The notes under the pieces were generated by a model. That model saw nothing but the letters and a program-made list of their open reading frames with translations. It had not been told where the DNA came from and did not search any database. From the NCBI GenBank assembly GCA_963836375.1, contig CAWIJK010000001.1, positions 248,001-312,000 of the forward strand: a DNA stretch of 64,000 nt, given 5' to 3'. This DNA comes from CAWIJK01 sp963836375 (GTDB lineage: Bacteria; Actinomycetota; Acidimicrobiia; Acidimicrobiales; RAAP-2). Both the position numbers and the translations under genes were made by a program. Below, piece by piece: positions 41,034 to 49,159 of the stretch; the stretch's first letter is position 1; every line of letters starts with the position of its first letter.

Positions 41034-42172
41034 CCGCGGTCGACGTCGCCGGGATCGGGCTGCACCCCTTCGGGCGGTTCCCCGACACGAGCATCACCGA
41101 CATGGGGGTGATCGCCGTCCAGGGCGCCCTGGCGGAGGCGGGGGTCGGCCGGGGCGGCTTCCAGGCGGCGTTCTGCGGGACCGCCTACGGCGGCGTGGCG
41201 TCGGGGCACAAGGTGCTGGGCGCCCTGGGGATGACCGGTATGCCCATCGTCGACGTCGAGGCGGGATGCGCCAGCGGCAGCGCCGCCCTGATGGTGGCCG
41301 CGGGAGCCATCGCGGCGGGCCAGTACGACACGGTGCTCGTGTTCGGCATCGAGAAGATGCCCAAGGGCATCATCCGCTCGTCGTTCTTCGACACCTGGCA
41401 GGAGGAGGCGGGCCTGGCGGCGACCCCGGCCTACTTCGCCCTCCGAGCGCAGCGTCTGATGCAGACGTCGGGGGTGACCAAGGACCACCTGGCCCAGGTC
41501 GTGGTCAAGAACCGGCGCCACGGCGCGCAGAACCCCGACGCCATGTTCCGCAGCGAGGTGGCGGCCGCCGACGTGCTCGGCTCACGGGTGGTCTGCGAGC
41601 CGCTGCACCTGTTCATGCTCTGCACACCCAACGAGGGGGCGGCCGCCGTGGTCCTGCGCCGGGCCGGCCCGACGACTTCGGGACCGAGGCCGGTCCGCCT
41701 GGCCGCCGCGGTGCTGCGCTCGCATCTCCCGGGTCCGGTGCTAAGCGAGTCGACCCCACTGTCGGGTTCGACCGACGACTCGGTGCCCGCGGCGTCGACC
41801 CTGGCGGCCAACGACGCCTTCGCCCAGGCCGGCGTGGGGCCCGACGACCTCGACGTGGTGGAGTGCCAGGACACCGACGCGGCTCGCGAGCTGTTGAGCT
41901 ATGAGGAGCTGGGGCTCTGCACCCCGGGGGGGGCGGGCGAGCTGCTCGAGTCTGGTACCACCGCGCTGGGGGGGCGCCTCCCGGTCAACCCGAGCGGCGG
42001 ACTCCTCTCGAAGGGCGAACCCCTCGGTGCCTCGGGACTTGGCCAGGTGGTCGAGCTGGTGCGCCAGCTGCGCGAGGAGGCCGGGCCCCGCCAGGTGCCC
42101 GGGGCGGGCGTGGGCCTGGCCCACACCGTGGGGCGGGGGGCCAACGCCGGGGTCGTGATCCTCACCCGCTGA
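41030..42172 (+). CDS. Thiolase-like protein, probable Ltp2/SCP2-type aldolase or thiolase
   Basis: 380 residues with the two-domain thiolase fold. C80 in 'VEAGCASGSAAL' is at the nucleophile position. The C-terminal loop reads 'NPSGGLLSKGEPLGASGLGQ': the GHP histidine of classical thiolases is Glu (GEP), as in many SCP2-like/Ltp proteins. With the DUF35 partner, a retro-aldol cleavage of an acyl-CoA (steroid-like side chain) is at least as likely as thiolysis. It overlaps the DUF35 gene by 4 bases. Confidence 0.85.
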   Translation: MTAVDVAGIGLHPFGRFPDTSITDMGVIAVQGALAEAGVGRGGFQAAFCGTAYGGVASGHKVLGALGMTGMPIVDVEAGCASGSAALMVAAGAIAAGQYDTVLVFGIEKMPKGIIRSSFFDTWQEEAGLAATPAYFALRAQRLMQTSGVTKDHLAQVVVKNRRHGAQNPDAMFRSEVAAADVLGSRVVCEPLHLFMLCTPNEGAAAVVLRRAGPTTSGPRPVRLAAAVLRSHLPGPVLSESTPLSGSTDDSVPAASTLAANDAFAQAGVGPDDLDVVECQDTDAARELLSYEELGLCTPGGAGELLESGTTALGGRLPVNPSGGLLSKGEPLGASGLGQVVELVRQLREEAGPRQVPGAGVGLAHTVGRGANAGVVILTR

Positions 42173-42241
42173 CCCGGGGCCGGCTGACCCGGGGTCGGGG
42201 CGTCACCGGGCGGGGGCGTCGCGGACCGCGTGGTCATTCGA

Positions 42242-42247
42242 TACCCT
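42242..42247 (+). promoter_or_regulatory. -10 element TACCCT, leaderless marR transcript
   Basis: TACCCT plus 6 bases leads to GTG 42254. A start at GTG 42230 would lie upstream of this promoter element. Confidence 0.5.
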
Positions 42248-42253
42248 AATAGT

Positions 42254-42709
42254 GTGACTCCCGAAGAGAATGACCCGGCGCGACCGCTGCCCGTCGCCCG
42301 GACCGCCGCCTGGCTGGCCAAGCAGGTGGAGCTGGGCCTGGCCTCGGTCGACCTGTCGCTCCCCCAGTACCGGGTGCTGGGCCTCCTCGACGCCGGGCCG
42401 GCCGTCTCGTCGGCCCTGGCCGACCGACTGGCCGTCCGGCCGCCGAGCGTGACGGCCGTCATCGACGGGCTGGTGGCCCGGGGCCTGGTCGACCGGCGGC
42501 CGGTCCAAGACGACCGGCGCCGGGTCTCCCACGTCCTCACCGGGTCCGGGCGCCACCTGCTGGTCGAGGCCGACGCCGCGGTGGAGGCCCGGCTGGCGGA
42601 GATCGCGGCCAGCCTGGCCGACCCCGGCCTGGCCCTCCGGGCCGTCGAGGATCTCGGGATCTGGCAGCAGGCGCTGCGGGCCCACCACACGGCGGTGGTG
42701 GCCCGATGA
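42254..42709 (+). CDS. MarR family transcriptional regulator
   Basis: 151 residues. The winged helix is visible as 'LSLPQYRVLGLLDAG', 'SSALADRLAVRPPSVTAVIDGLVARGLV' (core RPPSVTAVIDGLVARG) and the wing 'DRRPVQDDRRRVSHVLT' (D-x-R). MarR proteins usually repress an adjacent exporter and respond to its substrate; the two-subunit ABC exporter genes follow with a 4-base overlap. GTG 42254 is chosen from the -10/TSS spacing. Confidence 0.9.
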   Translation: MTPEENDPARPLPVARTAAWLAKQVELGLASVDLSLPQYRVLGLLDAGPAVSSALADRLAVRPPSVTAVIDGLVARGLVDRRPVQDDRRRVSHVLTGSGRHLLVEADAAVEARLAEIAASLADPGLALRAVEDLGIWQQALRAHHTAVVAR

Positions 42710-44613
42710 CCGTCCTCGCCAACCGGTCCGGCCGTCACGAGGGGGGCCCGGAGGTCCCCGACGACACCTCCCCGTTCGTCCCGGTGGCCGAGGTGGCCCG
42801 CTACGCCGCCCCGAAAGCCACCATCGACCCCGACGGCTCCAAGACCTGGCTGCGACGGGCCATGCCCATCATGAAGGCCCACCGCGGGATCTTCATCACC
42901 GCCCTGGTGATGTCGTTCGTAGGGCTCGTCCTCCAGGTCCAGATCCCCGACCTGTTGAACAAGGCGATCAACAACTCGATCCAGCACCACGTCGTGCCGC
43001 TCAGCTACTACGTGTGGTGGGTGATCGGGCTCGGTGTGCTCGGAGCCGTCAGCGGCTACATCTCGCGGCTCTTCCTCTTCAAGACCGCCTACAACATCGA
43101 ATTCGATCTCCGCAACATCATCTACGAGCACCTCACCAAGATGTCCTTCGGGTTCTACGACCGGGTCCAGTCGGGACAGCTGATCTCCCGGGCCAACTCG
43201 GACATCCGCTCGGTGCAGATGTACATGACGTTCGCGCCGATGATCCTCGTCCAGTGCGGTATCGCCGTGGTCGCCTTCGGCTACATGCTCTCGATCAACG
43301 TGCTCCTGGCGTTCATCGCCATGGCCACCATGCCGTTCGTGTACCTGGTGGGTGTGAAGATGCGCAAGTCGATGTTCCCGGTGAGCTGGCTCATCCAGGC
43401 CCGCCTGGCCGACGTGGCCACCATCGTCGACGAGAACGTCAACGGCGTCCGGGTGGTCAAGTCGTTCGCCGCCGAACCGACCCAGCTACGGGCTCTGGCC
43501 AAGTCGGCCGACAAGGTCCAGTGGGGCTACATCAAAGACGCCGACCTCCGGTCCCGGTTCGCCCCGGCCATCCAGAACCTCCCCCAGGTGGGGCTGGCCC
43601 TCGTGCTGCTCTTCGGCGGCTACATGGTGATCCACGGTCACCTCCAACTGGGCGCCATCCTGGCCTTCAACGCCTACCTGCTCATGCTCCAGGCGCCCTT
43701 CATGATGCTCGGGATGATCATCATGATGGGCCAGCGGGCGGCCGCCTCGGCCGACCGAATCTACGAGATCCTCGACGAGCGTTCGACGGTCGTCGACCGC
43801 CCCGGTGCGGTGGACCTGGTCGAGTGCGCCGGCGACGTCCGCTTCGAGGGCGTCGATTTCTCCTACGGCGACGGGACCGGGCCCAAGGTGCTCGACCGTC
43901 TCGACCTGCATCTGAGCCCCGGCGAGACGGTGGCCATGGTCGGGCGGACCGGGACCGGCAAGTCGACGGTGGCCCGCCTGCTCACCCGCTTCTACGACGT
44001 CACCGGGGGCCGGATCCTGATCGATGGTCACGACGTCCGTGACCTCACCGTGGCCAGCCTGCGCTCGCACATCGGGGTCGTCCTCGACGAACCCTTCCTC
44101 TTCTCGGTCTCCGTCCGGGACAACATCGCCTACGGGCGGCCCGACGCCCTTATGGACGACGTCGTGGAGGCGGCGAAAGCGGCCGGCGCACACGGGTTCA
44201 TCACGTCTTTGGATCACGGGTACGACACCGTGGTCGGCGAACGCGGCTACACGCTCTCGGGCGGTCAACGCCAGCGGATCGCCATCGCCCGGACACTGCT
44301 GGTGAACCCCCCGATCCTGATCCTCGACGACGCCACCAGCGCCATCGACGTGCAGGTCGAGCTGCAGATCCACGGGGCCCTGCGCGAGCTCATGCGCGGC
44401 CGGACCACCCTCATCATCGCCCACCGCCTGTCCACCATCAGCCTGGCCGACCGGGTGGTCCTGCTCGACGAGGGCAGGATCGTGGCCGACGGCACCCACG
44501 CCGAGCTCCTCTCGTCGACCCCCCTCTACGCCGAGGTCCTGGCCCAGGCCGAAGAAGCCGAGGTCCGCGCGGCCCGCGAGGCGGCCGATGCGTCGTCGGG
44601 GGGGAGGGCCTGA
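42706..44613 (+). CDS. Heterodimeric ABC exporter, subunit with degenerate ATP site
   Basis: 635 residues: six membrane helices (about 55-340), then an NBD with Walker A 'GRTGTGKSTVAR', signature 'LSGGQRQRIAIAR' and Walker B 'ILILDDATSAID'. The catalytic Glu after Walker B is Asp (D542), and the Q-loop Gln is replaced ('GVVLDEPFLFS' against the usual VxxQxPFLF). This matches the degenerate partner in exporters such as TM287/288 or BmrC/D. The ATG overlaps the marR stop; the partner gene starts on its last base. Confidence 0.93.
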   Translation: MTVLANRSGRHEGGPEVPDDTSPFVPVAEVARYAAPKATIDPDGSKTWLRRAMPIMKAHRGIFITALVMSFVGLVLQVQIPDLLNKAINNSIQHHVVPLSYYVWWVIGLGVLGAVSGYISRLFLFKTAYNIEFDLRNIIYEHLTKMSFGFYDRVQSGQLISRANSDIRSVQMYMTFAPMILVQCGIAVVAFGYMLSINVLLAFIAMATMPFVYLVGVKMRKSMFPVSWLIQARLADVATIVDENVNGVRVVKSFAAEPTQLRALAKSADKVQWGYIKDADLRSRFAPAIQNLPQVGLALVLLFGGYMVIHGHLQLGAILAFNAYLLMLQAPFMMLGMIIMMGQRAAASADRIYEILDERSTVVDRPGAVDLVECAGDVRFEGVDFSYGDGTGPKVLDRLDLHLSPGETVAMVGRTGTGKSTVARLLTRFYDVTGGRILIDGHDVRDLTVASLRSHIGVVLDEPFLFSVSVRDNIAYGRPDALMDDVVEAAKAAGAHGFITSLDHGYDTVVGERGYTLSGGQRQRIAIARTLLVNPPILILDDATSAIDVQVELQIHGALRELMRGRTTLIIAHRLSTISLADRVVLLDEGRIVADGTHAELLSSTPLYAEVLAQAEEAEVRAAREAADASSGGRA

Positions 44614-46547
44614 TGGCCTGGGGCGGCGGCTTCGGGGGCGGTCCCCCGATGGGCGGTGGCGGCACCCCGGGCCAGGCCGTCGGCGGTCTGCCCTTCGGCG
44701 GCATCCCCTGGGAGCTCCAGAAGGGCGTCGACCAGCTGGTGGCCGAGGAACCCGACCACGGCGAACCCGACGTCGAGTTCTCCCACCGCCAGCCGGTGGA
44801 CGACGGCCGCCGGCTGAGCCTGTGGCGACTGTTGACCGAGTACCCCGGCATGCTGGCCCTGTCTGGCCTGCTGGTGGTGGTGATGAGCCTGCTCATCATC
44901 GCCGCCCCCCAGCTGACCCAGTACGCCATCGACGACGGCATGACGCCGCCCCACACGAGCTTCGCCGTCGTGGCCTTCGCCGCCGCACTGTTCCTCCTGG
45001 CCGTGGCGGCCAACTGGGTGGCCCAGGGCGCCCAGGCCCGGGTCACCGGCCGGCTGGCCGCCTGGGTGATGAACGACCTGCGGGTGAAGGTCTTCACCCA
45101 CCTCCAGCGCCTCTCGCTCGACTACTTCACCGAGGAGAAGGCGGGCGTGATCATGACCCGCATGACGAGCGACATCGAGAACCTCCAGCAGCTGCTCCAA
45201 GACGGCCTGTCCCAGTTCGCCACCCAGGGTCTGACCATGGTCGTGATCACCGTAGCCATGTTCATCCTCGACGTCCGACTGGCCCTCATCACGGTGGTCC
45301 TGGTGGTCCCCCTGCTCACCATGGCATCGCTGTGGTTCCGCGGCTCCTCGGAGCGGGGCTACACCCGGGTGCGCGATGGGATCGCCAACGTCATGGCCGA
45401 TCTCTCCGAGAGCCTGCACGGCATCCGGATCGTGACGGCCCACAATCGGCAGCGCCACAACGTCCTGCACCACCGCAACGTGGTCGGCGAGTACCGGGAC
45501 GCCAACAATTACACCGCCCAGATCAACGCGGTCTACGGGCCGGGCACCCAGCTGCTGGCCGTCCTGGCCCAAGCGGCCCTGCTGGCAATCGGCGGCGACA
45601 TGGTGGTGCACAAGCAACTGAGCATCGGCGCCCTGTTCGCCTTCTTCTTGTACCTCAACCGGTTCTTCCAGCCGATCCCCTTGCTCGTCCAGCAGTACAA
45701 CACCTACCAGCAGGGGCAGGCGTCGATCATCAAGCTCCGCACCCTGCTGGAGGCCGAGCCCACCGTCGTCGAGTCGCTCGAGGCCACCGAGCTGCCCCCG
45801 ATCCTGGGCCGGATCTCCTTCGAGCACGTCTCGTTCGGCTACGACCCGGCGGTCCCGGTCCTCCAAGACGTGGACCTGACCATCGCCCCGGGCGAGACGG
45901 TGGCCTTCGTCGGGCCGACCGGTGCCGGCAAGTCGACAATGGCCAAACTGGTGACCCGCTTCTACGACCCGACGGCCGGCGCCGTGCGGATCGACGGCCA
46001 CGACCTGCGCCAGGTGACCATCGAGTCCCTCCGGCGCCAGCTGGGAGTGGTGCCCCAAGAGCCGTTCCTGTTCGCCGGGACCATCCGCGACAACATCGCC
46101 TTCGCCCGGCCCGACGCCACCGACGACCAGGTCGCCGAGGCCGTGGCCACGGTGGGCCTGGGCGAGCTGGTCGACAACCTCGCCGAGGGCCTGGACACCG
46201 TCGTCCACGAGCGGGGCCAGTCGCTCTCGTCGGGCGAGCGCCAGCTCATCGCCCTGGCCCGGGCCTTCCTCGCCCACCCGCGGGTCCTGGTGCTCGACGA
46301 GGCCACCTCCAACCTCGACCTGCAGTCCGAGACCAAGGTGGAAGCCGCCCTCGACGTGCTGCTCGAAGCCCGCACGGCGGTGCTCATCGCCCACCGACTC
46401 TCGACGGCCATGCGGGCCGACCGGATCGTCGTGGTCGACGAGGGGCGCATCGTCGAGGTCGGGACACACGACCAGCTGGTCGCCCGGGGCGGACGCTACG
46501 CGACGATGTACGCCACCTGGGTCAGCCAGGCCTCGGCGGCCACCTGA
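44613..46547 (+). CDS. Heterodimeric ABC exporter, catalytically competent subunit
   Basis: 644 residues. A Gly-rich N-terminal tail (about 35) precedes six membrane helices and an NBD with Walker A 'GPTGAGKSTMAK', Q-loop 'LGVVPQEPFLFAG', Walker B 'VLVLDEATSNLD' (catalytic E563) and switch His in 'IAHRLSTAM'. Its signature is 'LSSGERQLIALARA', not LSGGQ; in heterodimers a weak signature faces the partner's degenerate Walker sites, exactly what is seen here. The substrate is unknown (drug, lipid or peptide). ATG 44613 overlaps the previous stop by one base. Confidence 0.93.
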   Translation: MAWGGGFGGGPPMGGGGTPGQAVGGLPFGGIPWELQKGVDQLVAEEPDHGEPDVEFSHRQPVDDGRRLSLWRLLTEYPGMLALSGLLVVVMSLLIIAAPQLTQYAIDDGMTPPHTSFAVVAFAAALFLLAVAANWVAQGAQARVTGRLAAWVMNDLRVKVFTHLQRLSLDYFTEEKAGVIMTRMTSDIENLQQLLQDGLSQFATQGLTMVVITVAMFILDVRLALITVVLVVPLLTMASLWFRGSSERGYTRVRDGIANVMADLSESLHGIRIVTAHNRQRHNVLHHRNVVGEYRDANNYTAQINAVYGPGTQLLAVLAQAALLAIGGDMVVHKQLSIGALFAFFLYLNRFFQPIPLLVQQYNTYQQGQASIIKLRTLLEAEPTVVESLEATELPPILGRISFEHVSFGYDPAVPVLQDVDLTIAPGETVAFVGPTGAGKSTMAKLVTRFYDPTAGAVRIDGHDLRQVTIESLRRQLGVVPQEPFLFAGTIRDNIAFARPDATDDQVAEAVATVGLGELVDNLAEGLDTVVHERGQSLSSGERQLIALARAFLAHPRVLVLDEATSNLDLQSETKVEAALDVLLEARTAVLIAHRLSTAMRADRIVVVDEGRIVEVGTHDQLVARGGRYATMYATWVSQASAAT

Positions 46548-46561
46548 GCCCGGGCACCGCC

Positions 46562-47401
46562 ATGGCCGGCGCCGACACCACGACCGCAGAGCCCCTCGGC
46601 TCCTATATCGACCAGATGGGTCTGCGCTTCGAGCCGGGCAACGGGCACACCACGGGCCGCCTGGACGTGGTCCCCGCCCTGTGCCGGGCACCCGGGCTGG
46701 TACGGGTCGGGGTCCTCAGCATCCTGGCCGATTGCGTGGCCGGCTTCGACGCCCTCAGCGCCTTCGACATGGCGTGGGTGGGCACGTCGGAGCTGGCCAT
46801 CGCGGGCCCGTTCTGCGCGGCCCGGTCAGGCGAGGTGGTGGCCGACGGTCGACTGCTCAAGCGTCGGCGCACCGGTGGCGTCTTCTCGGTGACCGTGCAC
46901 GACGCCGACCCGGGGCCGGACGGCGGCCCGCTGGCCACGGCGACGGCCACCCTCAGCCTGCTCGGCCGCCAACCCGGCACCAAGCTCGGCTCGGCCATCG
47001 CGCAGCAGCCGGGCACCCGGCGCGCCGTGGCCTCGGCCGCCTCGCTCGACGAGGTGATCCGTCCCGAGCCCATCGACGGCGGGGGTCTGCGACTCGCCAT
47101 CACCGACAACGTCCGCAACAGCTGGCAGGTGCTGAGCGGCGGGATCGCCGCCCTGGTGGCCGAACTGGCCGCCGAGGCAGCGGCCGGGGCGGCCCTCGGG
47201 GGAGCCTGGCTGATCGACGGCCTCGGGCTGCACTTCTTGGCTCCGGGGCGTCTCGGACCCATCGAGGCCCGGGCGCAGGTGCTCTCGGACCCCGGGCCGG
47301 GACGGGCGCCGGTCGCCCACCTCGGCGTGCGACTGACCGACGCCGGGGCCGACGGGCGACTGATCGTCGCCGCGTCGGCCACGGCGCGACCGCTCGGCTG
47401 A
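46562..47401 (+). CDS. Tandem-hotdog acyl-CoA thioesterase-like protein
   Basis: 279 residues. Two hotdog modules can be traced. The first spans about 10-140 ('GHTTGRLDVVPALC', 'VLSILADCVAGFDAL' as the central helix, 'RRTGGVFSVTVHDAD'). The second spans about 165-278 ('LRLAITDNVRNSWQVLSGGIAALVAELAAE', core SWQVLSGGIAALVAEL). Double-hotdog proteins of this type act on acyl-CoA or acyl-ACP. ATG 46562 lies 14 bases after the exporter stop, so co-transcription is likely; a lipid link to the exporter is possible. Catalytic residues are not obvious. Confidence 0.75.
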   Translation: MAGADTTTAEPLGSYIDQMGLRFEPGNGHTTGRLDVVPALCRAPGLVRVGVLSILADCVAGFDALSAFDMAWVGTSELAIAGPFCAARSGEVVADGRLLKRRRTGGVFSVTVHDADPGPDGGPLATATATLSLLGRQPGTKLGSAIAQQPGTRRAVASAASLDEVIRPEPIDGGGLRLAITDNVRNSWQVLSGGIAALVAELAAEAAAGAALGGAWLIDGLGLHFLAPGRLGPIEARAQVLSDPGPGRAPVAHLGVRLTDAGADGRLIVAASATARPLG

Positions 47402-47451
47402 CCCTGCCCCGTACCCGGGCCCGTTCCCGGCCGGGCGAACCCCGGGCCCAC

Positions 47452-48201
47452 TTAGGTGCGCACGGCCCGCCAGCACCGACAGGCCATGGGCAGGACCACC
47501 GGGGCGCCGGGGGCGTAGGCGCCGAGGACAGCCCTCACCCGGTCCAGCTCGGCCACCTTGGCCTCGGGCGCCATCGTGATCACCGAGCTGTAGGTGCCGG
47601 CCAGGCCGACCAGCTCGTCGGCGGTGACCGGCAGCGACCAGGTGACCAATGTGGCCTCGAGGTCGGCGAACCCCGAGCCCTCGGGGAGCTCGAAGCGGTG
47701 GCCGGCGGGGGTGGGGCGACGCTCGGCGGGCGAGGGGTCCCGACGTCTGAGCACCGCCGCCACCCAGTCCACCGATCGGTCGGCCCCGTTCCAGACCACC
47801 CCGAGCACGCCGCCGGGCCGGAGCACCCGGCCGATCTCGGCGGTGGCCCGGTCGGCCTCCATCCAGTGCCAGGCCGACGAGACGGTCACGCAGTCGACCA
47901 AGCCCGAGGCGACCGGGAGGTTCTCGGCGGAGGCCTGGACCGCCCCCACCCCGGGGGATCGGGCGGTCAGCACCTCGAGCATCCTCGGGTCCGGCTCGAC
48001 AGCTAGGACCCGGTCCGCCCGGTCGACCAGTCGTCGGGTCAGCGCCCCGGTGCCGGCGCCCACGTCGAGGGCCGTCCGGCAGGGATCGGGCAGCACCCAG
48101 GCCACGGCGTCAGCCGGCGGCGCGGGACGGAACCGGTCGTAGGCGGCGGCCACCGCCCCGAAGGACCGGGCCCGGACGCTCGGCGCGCTCCCTGCGGTCA
48201 C
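47452..48201 (-). CDS. Class I SAM-dependent methyltransferase
   Basis: 249 residues: 'ALDVGAGTGALTRRL' (SAM motif I), 'VLAVEPDPRML' (acidic residue binding ribose), 'VQASAENLPVASGLVDCVTV' (motif II area) and 'IGRVLRPGGVLGVVWN' (motif III). It is of the UbiE/Methyltransf_11 type; substrate unknown. GTG 48201 lies 17 bases after the stop of the alpha/beta hydrolase gene, so the two probably share an mRNA. Confidence 0.9.
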   Translation of the reverse strand: MTAGSAPSVRARSFGAVAAAYDRFRPAPPADAVAWVLPDPCRTALDVGAGTGALTRRLVDRADRVLAVEPDPRMLEVLTARSPGVGAVQASAENLPVASGLVDCVTVSSAWHWMEADRATAEIGRVLRPGGVLGVVWNGADRSVDWVAAVLRRRDPSPAERRPTPAGHRFELPEGSGFADLEATLVTWSLPVTADELVGLAGTYSSVITMAPEAKVAELDRVRAVLGAYAPGAPVVLPMACRCWRAVRT

Positions 48202-48218
48202 CGGGGGGCCGGGACCGG

Positions 48219-49088
48219 TCAGTGGCCGGTGTTCTTCACGACCGCGTCGACGATCGTGTCCCAGACGACCGGCAGCAGGTCATGGCCCATGCCCGGCATC
48301 ACCAGCAGCTGGGCCCCGGGGATGGCCGCCGCCGTCGCCCGGCCGCCGCTCGGGTCGATCAGGACGTCACCATCACCGTGGATCACCAGGCTGGGCACCA
48401 GCACCCGGCCGAGCCCCTCGGTCCGATCGGGCGAGGCGAGGATGGCCGCCAGCTGGCGGCCAGTCCCCGCCGGGAGGAACCGCCGGTCGTAGGCGGCGCC
48501 GGCCCGGTCCCGGATCCGCTGCTCGTCGAAGGGGTACCCCGGCGAGGAGATCACCCGCCAGGTGGCCACCTCATGGTCGATGAACCCGGCCCGATCGGCC
48601 GGGGGGGTCCCGAGCAGCACCGCCAACGCCTCGTCACTCGGTTGGCCCACCGTGGGGTCACCAGTCGTCGACATGATCGAACAGAGGCTGTGCACCCGTC
48701 CGGGGTGGTCGATCACCAGCTGCTGGACGATCATGCCGCCCATCGACAGCCCCACCAGGTGGGCGGCGTCGACGCCCAGGGCGTCGAGGAGGCCGACGAC
48801 GTCGTCGGCCATGTCGGCCAGCCGGTAGGGCGCCGACGACGGGTCCCCGCCGAGGAGGGCCGTGAAGTCGGGGGCGGCTGAGGCCTCGAAGTCCGTCGAC
48901 AGGCCGACGTCGCGGTTGTCGTAGCGGATGACGAAGAAGCCCCGCTCGGCGAAGCGCCGGCACAGCTCGGTGTCCCAGGCGATCAGCTGGCCCCCGAGAC
49001 CCATCACCAGCAGCATCGGGGGGTCGGCCGCCTCCCCCATCGTCTCGTACTCGATCCGGATCCCGGCGGCGGTCGTCGTGTGGGGCAT
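48219..49088 (-). CDS. Alpha/beta hydrolase
   Basis: 289 residues: oxyanion region 'LLVMGLGGQLIAWD', nucleophile elbow 'LVGLSMGGMIVQQL' (Ser), acid in 'VIHGDGDVLIDPSGG', and His in 'MPGMGHDLLP'. The sequence type ('RYDNRDVGLST') resembles esterases of the polyketide/aclacinomycin methylesterase-like (RdmC) group, but the substrate cannot be deduced. It lies 71 bases after the acyl-CoA ligase gene on the same strand. Confidence 0.9.
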   Translation of the reverse strand: MPHTTTAAGIRIEYETMGEAADPPMLLVMGLGGQLIAWDTELCRRFAERGFFVIRYDNRDVGLSTDFEASAAPDFTALLGGDPSSAPYRLADMADDVVGLLDALGVDAAHLVGLSMGGMIVQQLVIDHPGRVHSLCSIMSTTGDPTVGQPSDEALAVLLGTPPADRAGFIDHEVATWRVISSPGYPFDEQRIRDRAGAAYDRRFLPAGTGRQLAAILASPDRTEGLGRVLVPSLVIHGDGDVLIDPSGGRATAAAIPGAQLLVMPGMGHDLLPVVWDTIVDAVVKNTGH

Positions 49089-49159
49089 CGGTCAGCTCCC
49101 TTTCGCTGTGGGCCGCCCTACTGTACGGGCCACGGCCGAGACCCGCCCGGCGGCCATCC

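Noticed and set aside
44588..46561. Apparent 658-residue N-terminal extension of the tandem-hotdog protein
   Set aside because: It is the out-of-frame shadow of the ABC subunit; family similarity begins only at ATG 46562.
44526..46691. 721-codon minus-strand frame opposite the ABC exporter
   Set aside because: Composition is Gly/His/Gln/Asp-rich and lacks any recognisable domain; the plus strand encodes a complete ABC subunit.
47402..47451. Rho-independent terminator between the hotdog and methyltransferase genes
   Set aside because: Only a loop-less CCCGGCCGGG palindrome is present and there is no T-run on either strand.
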